Origin: Pseudomonas sp. LS.1a
GTDB lineage: Bacteria > Pseudomonadota > Gammaproteobacteria > Pseudomonadales > Pseudomonadaceae
Direction of reading: 5' to 3'
Assembly (NCBI RefSeq): GCF_022533585.1
Contig: NZ_CP092827.1
Location: 1,280,001 to 1,344,000, forward strand
Length of the DNA: 64,000 nt
Below the pieces are notes generated by a model, which had not been told where the DNA came from, ran no database searches, and saw only the letters and a list, made by a program, of their open reading frames with translations. A program made the position numbers and the translations under genes. Shown here piece after piece: positions 16,531 to 26,474 of this stretch. Numbering within the stretch: the first letter of the stretch is position 1; every line of letters starts with the position of its first letter.

Positions 16531-19287
16531 TCAGGCGCTCAATCTGGCCTGCGCCGCCAAGCGATTGATTGCCGCATCCAGTTCATCCAGCGCCTGCTGT
16601 GCCTGCGGGTTCTCCTGCTTGAGCAAGGTTTCGCTGCGTTGGCAGGCGGCCCGCAACTGCGGTACGCCGCAATAACGCGAGGCGCCGTTCAGGCGGTGCA
16701 CCTGCTCGATCAGGCTGCTGCGGTCGTCAGCCTCGCGGGCGGCGCGTATGGCTTGGCGGTCGGCCTCCAGCGAGGTCAGCAGCATGCTCAGCATGTCGGC
16801 CGCCAGGTCCGCCTTGCCAGCGGCCAGGCGCAGCCCTTCCTCGGGGTCAAGCACCTTCAGTTCTTCGCCGTTGGCCAGTTGTTCGCCCAGCCGCTCCTGC
16901 TGCGGTGCTCCCAGGCTCAGGCCGGTCCATTTCATCACCACCTGGGCCAACTGCCGCTCGCTGATCGGCTTGGTCAGGTAGTCGTCCATGCCACCGTGCA
17001 GCAATGCGCGTTTCTCGTTGGCCATGGCGTGGGCGGTGAGGGCGACGATCGGCAGCGGGTTGCCGCTTTGGGTGTTTTCCCACAGGCGGATCTGCTCGGT
17101 GCAGGCGCGGCCGTCCATGCCGGGCATCTGCACATCCATCAGCACCAGGTCGAACGGCTCGCTCTGCACCGCCTGCACCGCCGCATAGCCGTTATCGACC
17201 GCCAGCACCTCGGCGCCCAGGTCTTCGAGCAGGGTCTGCACCAGCAGCAGGTTGGCGGCGTTGTCGTCGACGCAGAGGATTTTCGGCTGGCGCTGGCCGT
17301 TGACGCTGTTCGCCTCGCCATGCGGGCGGCGCGGTTGCACCAGTTCCAGCAACAGGCGGCGCAGTTTGCGTGTGCAGGTCGGCTTGGACAGCAATTGGCC
17401 ATGGCCGTTGGGCAGGTAAGGGTGGTACAGCGCCTGCTCGGTGGTCGGGCACAGCACCACACACTGGCAATGGTAGCGTTCGAGCTGCTGGTGGTAATGG
17501 CCCAGTTGCTCGGGTGACAGGTTGCCCAGGTTGGCCCCGAGCACGGCGAACTCGAACGGCTGGCCGGCCTGGCTGGCGGCCTGCACGCCCTGCAGCAACT
17601 GGTCGTAGGAGGCGAACAGGCTGACGCTGAGGCCGCAGTCTTCCAGTTGGTGTTCCAGTGCTTGGCGCGCCAGTTCGTGGCCATCGACGATGGCCGCGCG
17701 TCGGCCCAGCAGCGGTTGCAGCGGCATCTCCTCGACACCGTCGTGGGCCTTGGGCAGGTTGAGGCTGATCCAGAACTGCGAACCCTCGCCCGGGGTGCTG
17801 TCGACGCCGATTTCGCCGCCCATCTGCTCGATCAGGCGCTTGGAAATCACCAGCCCCAGGCCAGTGCCGCCAGGTTGGCGGGCCAGCGAGTTGTCGGCCT
17901 GGCTGAAGGCCTGGAACAGCGTACGCACATCTTGCGGCGACAGGCCGATGCCGGTGTCCTGCACGCTGATGCGCAGCTGCGCGCTGTCTTCGTGCTCGTC
18001 GTCGAGCATGGCGCGCACGACGATGGTGCCTTCGCGGGTGAACTTGATGGCGTTGCTGACCAGGTTGGTAAGGATCTGCTTGAGCCGCAACGGGTCGCCG
18101 ATCAGCGACGACGGGGTATCGCGGTAGATCAGGCTGAGCAGCTCCAGCTGCTTGGCGTGGGCGGCCGGGGCGAGGATGGTCAGGGTGTCCTGGATCAGGT
18201 CGCGCAGGTTGAACGGGATGCTGTCGAGCACCAGCTTGCCGGCCTCGATCTTGGAGAAGTCGAGGATCTCGTTGATGATCCCCAGCAGGTTGTCGGCGGA
18301 CTTCTCGATGGTGCTCAGGTAGTCCAGCTGGCGCGGGGTCAGCTCGCTTTTCTGCAGCAGGTGGGTAAAACCGAGGATGCCGTTGAGCGGGGTGCGGATT
18401 TCGTGGCTCATGTTGGCCAGGAATTCCGACTTGATGCGGCTGGCCTCCAGGGCCTCCTTGCGCGCCATGTCCAGCTCGATGTTCTGGATCTCGATGGTTT
18501 CCAGGTTCTGGCGCACATCCTCGGTGGCCTGGTCGATGCTGTGCTGCAGCTCTTCGTGGGCGTTGTGCAGGGTTTCGGCCATGCGGTTGATACCGCGCGC
18601 CAGTTCGTCCAGCTCATGGCTGCCCATGGCCGGTAAGCGTTCTTCGAGGTGGCCGTCCTTCAGCTGGTTGACCGCGTGCTTGATGCGCTTGATAGGGTCG
18701 TTGATGGTGCGGCTCATGCGCAGTGCCAGCAGGCCGCTGAGCACCAGGCAGGCAAGGATCAGCAGCAGGCTGGTGAACAGGTTGCGGTAGCCGCGCAGCA
18801 GTGTGCCGTCGTGGGACAGCTCGATCTCGACCCAGCCCAGCAGGCGTTCGGCTTCGGCCGGCACGGCATCGGTGGCCAGGTCGCGGTGGTGGCCGAATAC
18901 CGGCATCAGGTAGCGGGTGGCGTCATTGCCGCTGCGTTGCAACAGCTGGGTGCCGGTGCCGCCGCTGGGCGGCTCGTTGAGCATGCTCGGGCCGGCGTGG
19001 GCCAGGCGCGTGCGGTCCGGGCCCAGGAAGGCGACGGCGCGCACATCGGCCTGCTCCAGGGTTTGCGCGGCAATGCGCTCCAGCTGCGCCGGTGCCAGTT
19101 TGGCCATGGCGGGCGCGGCCAGCGGCGCCAGTTGCTCGGCGATCATCTTGCCGCGTTGTAGCAGCTGGGTGCGCAGGTCGTTCTGTTGCAGCCAGGTGAA
19201 GTAACTACCCAGCACCACGGCCATCAGGCCGGCCGGCAGCAGGGCCAGCAGCAGGACCCGGCTGCGAATTCCCAAGCGATCGAGCAC
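16531..19287 (-). CDS. gacS: Hybrid sensor kinase GacS
   Basis: 918-residue tripartite kinase of the BarA/GacS family: N-terminal membrane helix (about 10-30), periplasmic sensor, second helix (about 172-190), HAMP, kinase core with phospho-His295 in ANMSHEIRTPLNG, receiver domain around CVDDNAANLLLVQ with Asp in LVLMDVQMPGMDG, and a C-terminal Hpt domain with His in EQVHRLNGA. It signals to GacA and the Rsm small RNAs, controlling secondary metabolism, biofilm and stress programmes. The start is GTG 19287 with GGAGG 5 nt upstream. Full length, no disruption, which matters because gacS is often mutated in laboratory strains. Confidence 0.96.
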   Translation of the reverse strand: MLDRLGIRSRVLLLALLPAGLMAVVLGSYFTWLQQNDLRTQLLQRGKMIAEQLAPLAAPAMAKLAPAQLERIAAQTLEQADVRAVAFLGPDRTRLAHAGPSMLNEPPSGGTGTQLLQRSGNDATRYLMPVFGHHRDLATDAVPAEAERLLGWVEIELSHDGTLLRGYRNLFTSLLLILACLVLSGLLALRMSRTINDPIKRIKHAVNQLKDGHLEERLPAMGSHELDELARGINRMAETLHNAHEELQHSIDQATEDVRQNLETIEIQNIELDMARKEALEASRIKSEFLANMSHEIRTPLNGILGFTHLLQKSELTPRQLDYLSTIEKSADNLLGIINEILDFSKIEAGKLVLDSIPFNLRDLIQDTLTILAPAAHAKQLELLSLIYRDTPSSLIGDPLRLKQILTNLVSNAIKFTREGTIVVRAMLDDEHEDSAQLRISVQDTGIGLSPQDVRTLFQAFSQADNSLARQPGGTGLGLVISKRLIEQMGGEIGVDSTPGEGSQFWISLNLPKAHDGVEEMPLQPLLGRRAAIVDGHELARQALEHQLEDCGLSVSLFASYDQLLQGVQAASQAGQPFEFAVLGANLGNLSPEQLGHYHQQLERYHCQCVVLCPTTEQALYHPYLPNGHGQLLSKPTCTRKLRRLLLELVQPRRPHGEANSVNGQRQPKILCVDDNAANLLLVQTLLEDLGAEVLAVDNGYAAVQAVQSEPFDLVLMDVQMPGMDGRACTEQIRLWENTQSGNPLPIVALTAHAMANEKRALLHGGMDDYLTKPISERQLAQVVMKWTGLSLGAPQQERLGEQLANGEELKVLDPEEGLRLAAGKADLAADMLSMLLTSLEADRQAIRAAREADDRSSLIEQVHRLNGASRYCGVPQLRAACQRSETLLKQENPQAQQALDELDAAINRLAAQARLSA

Positions 19288-19480
19288 ACTCGCCTCCTGT
19301 CATGTGCCTGGACGCCGTCAAGCGATGACGGCCAAGCCGGGAAGTTACTCCGCCTGCCGTGCTATTGCACCTTTTAAGTACGTGTTTTGCGCCCTTGCAG
19401 GGGCATTGGTCGCAGGGCGGTTGCCTGGCAGGCGCTGCATGCTCAATAATTGCGTAATTGAGAATGTGTGGCAGTTGCCA

Positions 19481-20200
19481 ATGAATCCTGTATCTATTCA
19501 CAGCTCCAATATTCTTGCCATCGAGGATGACCCGGTCCTGGGTGCCTACCTGCACGAAGAGTTGCAGCGCGGCGGTTTCCGGGTGACCTGGTGCCGCAAT
19601 GGCCTGGAGGGCCTGGAAACGGCGGGGCGCCAGGCTTTCGATGTAGTGCTCCTGGACATCCTGCTGCCCGGGCTCAACGGTCTGGATGCCTTGGCACAGT
19701 TGCGCAAGCGCAGCGCCACGCCGGTGATCCTGATGTCGGCGCTGGGCGCCGAGGCCGACCGCATCAGCGGTTTCCAGCGCGGTGCCGACGACTACCTGCC
19801 CAAGCCGTTCAGCATGGCCGAGCTGCAGGTGCGCATCGAGGCTATCCTGCGCCGCGTGGCCCTCGAGCGGCGCCATCAAGCCCCGCAGGTGCAGGCCGCC
19901 AATGGTGAGTTGCAATATGACGAGGCGCTGTGCGACGTGCGCCTGGATGGCCGCCTGGCCGGCCTGACCCCCAGCGAATACCGCCTGCTCGATATCCTCA
20001 ACCGCAACCTCGACGAAGTGCTGAGCAAGCCGTTCCTTTACCAGCAAGTGCTGCAGCGAGGCTATTCGCGGCATGACCGCAGCCTGGACATGCACGTCAG
20101 CCAGATACGCCGCAAGCTCAAGGGTATCGGCTATCACGAGCGGCAGATTCGTACCGTGTGGGGCAAGGGTTACGTGCTCAGCGCCAGCGAGGCGGAGTAA
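19481..20200 (+). CDS. OmpR-family response regulator (PirR-like)
   Basis: 239-residue regulator: receiver domain with acidic pair D16/D17 region (IEDDPVL), phosphoacceptor D59 in VLLDILLPG, Lys in LPKPFS, and an OmpR-type winged helix (about 140-235; LTPSEYRLLDIL, HVSQIRRKL, VWGKGYVL). ATG 19481 is in the intergenic region opposite gacS. Position between gacS and cysM matches PA0929 (PirR) of P. aeruginosa. The sensor kinase gene follows 3 bp after the stop. Confidence 0.85.
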   Translation: MNPVSIHSSNILAIEDDPVLGAYLHEELQRGGFRVTWCRNGLEGLETAGRQAFDVVLLDILLPGLNGLDALAQLRKRSATPVILMSALGAEADRISGFQRGADDYLPKPFSMAELQVRIEAILRRVALERRHQAPQVQAANGELQYDEALCDVRLDGRLAGLTPSEYRLLDILNRNLDEVLSKPFLYQQVLQRGYSRHDRSLDMHVSQIRRKLKGIGYHERQIRTVWGKGYVLSASEAE

Positions 20201-20203
20201 CCC

Positions 20204-21595
20204 ATGCTCGACCGCCACTCGCTGTTCTGGAAGCTGGCGATCCTGCTGGTGGGCTTTTGCCTGCTGATGATCGGCCTCAGTTACACCTGGGGCCGGCACA
20301 TGGAGACCCAGAATGCCTTCCTCTCGGAGCCTGCGCGGCAGGCCTTGCGTGGCTATGCCGCCGAGGCCGAGCAGGCCTGGCGCAGTGGTGGGCGGGCAGG
20401 GCTGGACCGCTGGGTGGCGGCGATGCACCAGCGCGAACGCGGCTGGATTGGTGTGTTCGACCTCAACCTGCGGCCGCTCGACAGCGCCAGCGTCGGCCCA
20501 CAGACCATGCAGCGGCTGACCCGCCTGCGCGGTGTCGACTGGCCGATGAGCCGGCGCAGCGTCGAGCAGCCGTGGCTGCGCATACCGTTCCCGGGGGCAC
20601 CGGAGCAGGGCATGCTGGTGATCGAGCTGCCGCAGCGCTTCAACCCCGGCCAGTACCGGGTGCTGTGGCGTATCGTCACCAACGGCATCATTCCCGGTCT
20701 GTTCACCCTGCTGTTGTGCGTGGGGCTGTACCGCATGCTGATCGTGCCGTTGAACCAGTTGCGCGAGCAGGCCAATGCCTGGCGCGCCGACCAGTTGTCC
20801 GCTCGCCTCGACCCACGCACCATCGCCCGGCATGACGAGCTGGGCGAACTGGCCCGTGCCTTCGACCAGATGGCCGAGCGGCTGCAGGGCACGGTAGCCA
20901 TGCAGCAGCAGTTGCTGCGTGACCTGTCTCACGAAATGCGGACGCCACTCAGTCGGCTGCGGGTGGCCTGCGATGGCGAAACCGACCTGCAGCGCCTGCG
21001 CGAACGCCTGACACGGGAGGTGGACTGCATGCAGCAACTGGTCGAGGATACCCTGCAACTGGCCTGGCAGGATGCCGAACGTGCGCCGATGAACCTGGAG
21101 CCGATCGAGGTGCAGGCGCTGTGGGAGCTGCTGGCCGAGAATGCCAGCTACGAAAGCGGCTGGGCACCGGCGCGGCTACGCTGCGAAGTGCCGGCCGACT
21201 GCTGGGTGCAGGGCAACCTCAACCACCTGGCCCAGGCGCTGGAGAACATGTTGCGCAATGCCATTCGTCACTCGCCGGCCGAGGGTGTGGTGCGCCTTGG
21301 TGGGCAGCGTGAGGGCAGTTATTGGTGGCTGTGGCTGGAGGATGAGGGCGGAGGCGTGGCCGAAGAAGACCTGGAGCGGATTTTTGCACCGTTCTCGCGG
21401 CTGGACGGTTCGCGCCCAGGGGATGGCGGTTTCGGTCTGGGGCTGAGCATCGCCCGCAGTGCCATCCAGCGCCAGGGTGGCACCTTGTGGGCGCAGAATG
21501 GCAAGCGCGGGCTGCGACTGTGGATGCGCTTGCCATTACATGTGCCGGCCCCTTCGCGGGTGAACCCGCTCCCACAGGTTCATCACTACTCTTGA
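20204..21595 (+). CDS. Sensor histidine kinase (PirS-like), C-terminus encoded by a REP unit
   Basis: 463-residue two-helix sensor kinase: membrane helix 1 (about 8-28), periplasmic region, helix 2 (about 158-178), HAMP, HisKA with RDLSHEMRTPLSR, and an ATPase domain with NAIRH (N box), EDEGGGV and GFGLGLSIA. Partner of the preceding response regulator. In P. aeruginosa the equivalent PirS sits beside the siderophore receptor gene pirA; here cysM follows instead. The last 16 or so residues (..PAPSRVNPLPQVHHYS) are read from the first half of a REP pair beginning at 21545, so the original stop has probably been replaced. Confidence 0.85.
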   Translation: MLDRHSLFWKLAILLVGFCLLMIGLSYTWGRHMETQNAFLSEPARQALRGYAAEAEQAWRSGGRAGLDRWVAAMHQRERGWIGVFDLNLRPLDSASVGPQTMQRLTRLRGVDWPMSRRSVEQPWLRIPFPGAPEQGMLVIELPQRFNPGQYRVLWRIVTNGIIPGLFTLLLCVGLYRMLIVPLNQLREQANAWRADQLSARLDPRTIARHDELGELARAFDQMAERLQGTVAMQQQLLRDLSHEMRTPLSRLRVACDGETDLQRLRERLTREVDCMQQLVEDTLQLAWQDAERAPMNLEPIEVQALWELLAENASYESGWAPARLRCEVPADCWVQGNLNHLAQALENMLRNAIRHSPAEGVVRLGGQREGSYWWLWLEDEGGGVAEEDLERIFAPFSRLDGSRPGDGGFGLGLSIARSAIQRQGGTLWAQNGKRGLRLWMRLPLHVPAPSRVNPLPQVHHYS

Positions 21596-21642
21596 GGCCA
21601 GTGGAGTCCCTGTGGGAGCGGGTTCGCCCGCGAAAGGGCCGG
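21545..21642. repeat. REP inverted pair overlapping the end of the sensor kinase gene
   Basis: CCGGCCCCTTCGCGGGTGAA at 21545 and the complement ending GGGCCGG at 21642, about 30 bp apart. The left unit lies within the coding sequence of the kinase (stop at 21593-21595). Confidence 0.9.
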
Positions 21643-21754
21643 TACAAGCTATCGATATAGCTTGTAGCTATATCCACCACAGATTGCGTGATATGGCGAC
21701 GAAGGGTTTGCCGGTATGATAGGCACCCCTGCCGTCCGGATTGTGAAATACGCC

Positions 21755-22654
21755 ATGACCTTGCAGTACCCAACCATCGCCGATTGCGTCGGCAATACGC
21801 CCCTGGTTCGCCTGCAGCGTATCGCTGGCGAAACCAGCAACACCCTTCTGCTCAAGCTCGAAGGTAACAATCCCGCCGGCTCGGTGAAGGATCGCCCGGC
21901 ATTGTCGATGATCACCCGCGCCGAACTGCGCGGCCAGATCAAGCCCGGCGACACCTTGATCGAAGCCACTTCCGGCAACACCGGCATCGCCCTGGCGATG
22001 GCGGCGGCGATCAAGGGCTACAAGATGATCCTGATCATGCCCGACAACTCCACCGCCGAGCGCAAGGCCGCCATGACCGCCTACGGCGCCGAGCTGATCC
22101 TGGTGACCAAGGAAGAGGGCATGGAAGGCGCCCGTGACCTGGCCGAGAAGCTGCAAGCCGAAGGCCGTGGCCTGGTACTGGACCAGTTCGCCAACGGCGA
22201 TAATCCGATCGCCCACTACAACAGCACCGGCCCCGAGATCTGGCAGCAGACCCAGGGCACCATCACCCATTTCATCAGTTCCATGGGTACCACCGGTACC
22301 ATCATGGGCTGCTCGCAGTACCTCAAGGAACAGAACCCGGCGGTGCAGATCATTGGCCTGCAACCAATGGAAGGTTCTGCCATTCCAGGCATCCGCCGCT
22401 GGCCCGAGGAATACCTGCCGAAAATCTTCGACGCCAGCCGCGTCGACCGCGTGGTCGACATGTCGCAGCAGGAAGCCGAGGAAACCACCCGCCGCCTTGC
22501 CCGTGAAGAGGGCATTTTCTGCGGCGTGTCTTCCGGTGGTGCAGTCGCGGCCATGCTGCGCCTGTCTCGCGAGGTGGAAAATGCCACGATGGTCGCGATC
22601 ATCTGCGACCGCGGCGACCGTTACCTGTCCACCGGCCTGTTCGACCCGAGCTAA
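21755..22654 (+). CDS. cysM: Cysteine synthase B CysM
   Basis: 299-residue PLP enzyme that condenses O-acetylserine with sulfide or thiosulfate to give cysteine or S-sulfocysteine. The PLP lysine is K45 in GSVKDRPA; the phosphate-binding TSGNTGIALAMAAA and the FISSMGTTGTIMG loop are typical of the CysM rather than CysK branch, as is the C-terminal ICDRGDRYLSTGLF. ATG 21755. The stop TAA directly abuts the rlmD start. Confidence 0.95.
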   Translation: MTLQYPTIADCVGNTPLVRLQRIAGETSNTLLLKLEGNNPAGSVKDRPALSMITRAELRGQIKPGDTLIEATSGNTGIALAMAAAIKGYKMILIMPDNSTAERKAAMTAYGAELILVTKEEGMEGARDLAEKLQAEGRGLVLDQFANGDNPIAHYNSTGPEIWQQTQGTITHFISSMGTTGTIMGCSQYLKEQNPAVQIIGLQPMEGSAIPGIRRWPEEYLPKIFDASRVDRVVDMSQQEAEETTRRLAREEGIFCGVSSGGAVAAMLRLSREVENATMVAIICDRGDRYLSTGLFDPS

Positions 22655-24013
22655 ATGTCCAAGAAGAAAAGCAACAGCGGCCTGCGCTTTCAGCCGGCCG
22701 GCGGCAACCGCAGCCCCCAGGTCCCCGTGGGCAAGAAGCAGCGCCTGGAAATCGAGCGCCTGGCCGGTGATGGCCGGGGTATAGCCTTCCACGAGGGGCG
22801 CACCTGGTTCGTCAGTGGCGCCCTGGCCGGCGAGGCCGTGGAGGCGCGGGTGCTCAATGCCCGTGGCAAAGTGGTCGAGGCCCGCCTGGAGCGCCTGTTG
22901 CAGGCCAGCCCCGAGCGCCGTCAGGCACCGTGCCGGTATTACGAGCGCTGCGGTGGCTGCAACCTGCAGCACCTGCCGCACCAGGCGCAGCTGGCGCTCA
23001 AGCAGCGCACCCTGGCCGAACAGCTGCAGCGGGTGGCCGGTGTGCAGCCCGACGAGTGGGCTGCACCGCTGAACGGGCCGGAATTCGGTTACCGGCGCCG
23101 CGCCCGCGTGGCCGTGCGCTGGGACGTCAAGGCGCGCCAGCTGGAGGTCGGCTTCCGCGCCGAAGCCAGTCAGGACATCATTGCCATCGACGATTGCGCG
23201 GTGCTGGTACAGCCCTTGCAGTCGATTCTGCGCCACCTGCCGACTGTGCTGCGCTCGCTGAGCAAGCCGCAGGCGCTGGGCCATGTAGAACTGTTCAGCG
23301 GCACCGCCGAGGCGCTGTTAGTGCGCCATGTCGCACCGCTGCCGGCCGAAGACCTGGCCAGGCTGCAGGCGTTCTGCGAGCAGGCCAATGCCCAGTTGTG
23401 GCTGCAGGGCGAAGGTGAGCCGGCGCCAGTGGACCCGGCCGCGCAACTGGGCTTTGCCCTGGCACCGTGGCAGCTGGAACTGGCCTGGCGCCCAGGTGAT
23501 TTCGTGCAGGTGAATGCCCAGGTCAACACGGCGATGATCGAGCAGGCCCTGGCCTGGCTCGCACCGCAGGCCGACGAGCGCGTGCTGGACCTGTTCTGCG
23601 GTCTGGGCAACTTTGCCCTGCCACTGGCTCGCCAGGCGCGTGAAGTGGTAGCAGTGGAAGGTGTGCAGGCCATGGTCGATCGGGCCGCGGCCAATGCCCG
23701 GAACAACAATGTGCATAACGCACGGTTTTTTCAGGCCGATTTATCGCAGCCTTTGGCAGGCGCCGGATGGGCCGCCGAGGGCTTTTCTGCGGTACTCTTG
23801 GATCCACCGCGCGACGGTGCTTTCGAGGTGGTGCAAGGCATCGCCCGCCTCAAGGCCAGAAGGCTGGTCTATGTATCGTGCAACCCGGCCACGCTGGCGC
23901 GAGACGCCCAAGTGCTGGTCGGCCAGGGGTACCGGTTAAAAAGGGCCGGGATTCTCGACATGTTTCCTCAGACGGCGCATGTCGAGGCCATGGCGTTATT
24001 CGAAGCGGGCTAG
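22655..24013 (+). CDS. rlmD: 23S rRNA (uracil1939-C5)-methyltransferase RlmD
   Basis: 452-residue methyltransferase that makes m5U1939 in 23S rRNA. An N-terminal TRAM domain is followed by a 4Fe-4S site (C93, C99, C102 in [10 protein letters not shown] plus the Cys in IDDCAVL). The SAM-binding [14 protein letters not shown] and the catalytic Cys in [12 protein letters not shown] complete the enzyme. It starts immediately after the cysM stop and precedes relA, the same order as PA0932-PA0934 in P. aeruginosa. Confidence 0.95.
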   Translation: MSKKKSNSGLRFQPAGGNRSPQVPVGKKQRLEIERLAGDGRGIAFHEGRTWFVSGALAGEAVEARVLNARGKVVEARLERLLQASPERRQAPCRYYERCGGCNLQHLPHQAQLALKQRTLAEQLQRVAGVQPDEWAAPLNGPEFGYRRRARVAVRWDVKARQLEVGFRAEASQDIIAIDDCAVLVQPLQSILRHLPTVLRSLSKPQALGHVELFSGTAEALLVRHVAPLPAEDLARLQAFCEQANAQLWLQGEGEPAPVDPAAQLGFALAPWQLELAWRPGDFVQVNAQVNTAMIEQALAWLAPQADERVLDLFCGLGNFALPLARQAREVVAVEGVQAMVDRAAANARNNNVHNARFFQADLSQPLAGAGWAAEGFSAVLLDPPRDGAFEVVQGIARLKARRLVYVSCNPATLARDAQVLVGQGYRLKRAGILDMFPQTAHVEAMALFEAG

Positions 24014-24109
24014 CTGACTGGCCCCTTGGTGCGGCTTGCACGGAATGGTGGCCGCACGGTGATTGCCAGCGCACCCGCGTGGTGTGCTGTATGGAAAGGT
24101 AAAACAAAG

Positions 24110-26350
24110 ATGGTACAGGTGAGAGTGCACCAGCCGGTCAACACCGACGGCAGTATCAATCTCGAAGCATGGTTGGACCATGTGGTAAGCGTCGATTCGG
24201 CACTGGATCGCGCAGCGCTGAAAGAGGCCTGCGAGTTTGCCCATGAGGTCGAGAAAAAGGGCAACCCGGCCAAGCATTCCTGGGCGGACGGTACGTCCAG
24301 CTTCCAGGCGGGCCTGGAGATCGCCGAAATCCTCGCCGACCTCAAGCTCGACCAGGACTCCCTGGTGGCGGCGGTCATCTACCGCTCGGTGCGCGAGGGC
24401 AAGGTCACCCTGGCCGAGGTCAGCCAGCACTTTGGTCCGGTGGTGTCCAAGCTGATCGACGGCGTGCTGCGCATGGCCGCCATCAGTGCCAGCCTCAGCC
24501 CACGGCAGTCGCTGGTGCTGGGCTCGCAGGCGCAGGTCGAGAACCTGCGCAAGATGCTCGTGGCCATGGTCGACGACGTGCGCGTGGCGCTGATCAAGCT
24601 GGCCGAACGCACCTGTGCGATCCGTGCGGTCAAGGCCGCCGACGACGAAAAACGCCTGCGTGTCGCGCGCGAGGTGTTCGACATCTATGCGCCGCTGGCG
24701 CACCGCCTGGGTATCGGCCACATCAAGTGGGAGCTGGAGGACCTGTCCTTCCGCTACCTGGAGCCTGACCAGTACAAACAGATCGCCAAGCTGCTGCACG
24801 AGCGCCGGCTGGACCGCGAGCGCTTCATCAGCGAGGTGATGAACCAGCTGCAGAACGAGCTGCTGGCCACTGGCGTCAAGGCCGACATCAGCGGCCGGGC
24901 GAAACACATCTATTCGATCTGGCGCAAGATGCAGCGCAAAGGCCTGGAATTCAGCCAGATCTACGACGTGCGTGCGGTACGCGTGCTGGTGCCGGAAATC
25001 CGCGACTGCTACACCGCACTGGGCATCGTGCACACCCTTTGGCGGCACATCCCCAAGGAGTTCGACGACTACATCGCCAACCCCAAGGAGAACGGCTATC
25101 GCTCGCTGCACACCGCAGTGATCGGCCCCGAGGGCAAGGTGCTGGAGGTGCAGATCCGTACCCACGGCATGCACGAGGAAGCCGAGCTTGGGGTTTGCGC
25201 CCACTGGCGCTACAAGGGCACCGACGTCAAGTCCAGCTCCAACCATTACGAAGAGAAGATCTCCTGGCTGCGCCAGGTGCTGGAATGGCACGAAGAGCTG
25301 GGCGACATTGGTGGCCTGGCCGAGCAGCTGCGGGTCGACATCGAGCCGGACCGGGTCTACGTATTCACCCCGGACGGCCACGCCATCGACTTGCCCAAGG
25401 GGGCCACGCCGCTGGACTTCGCCTACCGCGTGCATACCGAAATCGGCCACAACTGCCGCGGCGCCAAGATCAACGGGCGCATCGTGCCGCTCAACTACAG
25501 CCTGCAGACCGGCGAGCAGGTCGAGATCATCACCAGCAAGCACGGTAACCCCAGCCGTGACTGGTTGAACTCCAACCTGGGCTACGTCACCACCTCGCGG
25601 GCGCGGGCCAAGATCGTGCACTGGTTCAAGCTGCAGGCACGCGACCAGAACGTCGCCGCCGGCAAGACCTTGCTCGAACGCGAGCTCAGTCGCCTGGGCT
25701 TGCCGCAGGTGGATTTCGAGCGCCTGGCCGAGAAGACCAACGTCAAGACCGCCGAGGACATGTTCGCCTCGCTCGGTGCCGGCGACCTGCGCCTGGCGCA
25801 TCTGGTCAACGCCGCCCAGCAGTTGCTGGAGCCCGAGCGCATCGAGCAGATCGAACTGGTACCGCGCAAACCTACCGGGCCGCGTACCGGCAAGCGTGGT
25901 GACATCCAGATCCAGGGGGTCGGTAACCTGCTGACGCAGATGGCCGGCTGCTGCCAGCCGCTGCCGGGCGACGCCATCGTCGGCTACATCACCCAGGGCC
26001 GCGGCGTGAGCATCCACCGCCAGGACTGCGCCTCGGTGCTGCAGTTGGCGGGCAAGGAGCCGGAGCGCATGATCCAGGTGAGCTGGGGGCCGATCCCGGT
26101 GCAGACCTACCCGGTCGACATCGTCATCCGTGCCTACGACCGCCCGGGGCTGCTGCGCGACGTGTCGCAGGTATTGCTGAACGAGAAGATCAACGTGCTG
26201 GCGGTGAACACCCGCTCGAACAAGGAAGACAACACCGCGCTGATGTCGCTGACCATCGAGATTCCGGGCCTGGACGCGCTGGGGCGCCTACTGGGGCGGA
26301 TCTCGCAGTTGCCGAACATCATCGAGACGCGGCGTAATCGTACCCCTTGA
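24110..26350 (+). CDS. relA: (p)ppGpp synthetase RelA
   Basis: 746-residue ribosome-associated alarmone synthetase of the stringent response, making pppGpp from GTP and ATP when uncharged tRNA enters the A site. Order: degenerate hydrolase domain (about 30-180, lacking the HD metal motif of SpoT: YRSVREGKVT stands where HDT.ED would be), synthetase domain (RAKHIYSIWRKM, YDVRAVRVLV, ENGYRSLHTAV), TGS (VYVFTPDGHAIDLPKGATPLDFAYRVH), zinc-finger/helical region with CCQPLPGD, and C-terminal ACT domain. ATG 24110. Two non-overlapping REP units lie directly downstream. Confidence 0.97.
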   Translation: MVQVRVHQPVNTDGSINLEAWLDHVVSVDSALDRAALKEACEFAHEVEKKGNPAKHSWADGTSSFQAGLEIAEILADLKLDQDSLVAAVIYRSVREGKVTLAEVSQHFGPVVSKLIDGVLRMAAISASLSPRQSLVLGSQAQVENLRKMLVAMVDDVRVALIKLAERTCAIRAVKAADDEKRLRVAREVFDIYAPLAHRLGIGHIKWELEDLSFRYLEPDQYKQIAKLLHERRLDRERFISEVMNQLQNELLATGVKADISGRAKHIYSIWRKMQRKGLEFSQIYDVRAVRVLVPEIRDCYTALGIVHTLWRHIPKEFDDYIANPKENGYRSLHTAVIGPEGKVLEVQIRTHGMHEEAELGVCAHWRYKGTDVKSSSNHYEEKISWLRQVLEWHEELGDIGGLAEQLRVDIEPDRVYVFTPDGHAIDLPKGATPLDFAYRVHTEIGHNCRGAKINGRIVPLNYSLQTGEQVEIITSKHGNPSRDWLNSNLGYVTTSRARAKIVHWFKLQARDQNVAAGKTLLERELSRLGLPQVDFERLAEKTNVKTAEDMFASLGAGDLRLAHLVNAAQQLLEPERIEQIELVPRKPTGPRTGKRGDIQIQGVGNLLTQMAGCCQPLPGDAIVGYITQGRGVSIHRQDCASVLQLAGKEPERMIQVSWGPIPVQTYPVDIVIRAYDRPGLLRDVSQVLLNEKINVLAVNTRSNKEDNTALMSLTIEIPGLDALGRLLGRISQLPNIIETRRNRTP

Positions 26351-26363
26351 GACCGCGGTGCCT

Positions 26364-26452
26364 GCTTCGCGGGTAAACCCGCTCCCACAGGGATGGTGCA
26401 AATCTTCAGATGTGCACTTTATCTGTGGGAGCGGGTTCACCCGCGAAGAAGC
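26364..26452. repeat. REP inverted pair
   Basis: GCTTCGCGGGTAAACCCGCTCC at 26364 and the complement ending GCGAAGAAGC at 26452, 13 bp after relA and directly before the mazG ribosome site region (start 26475). Confidence 0.9.
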
Positions 26453-26474
26453 AACCGCCGAAGGACCTGCTTAC

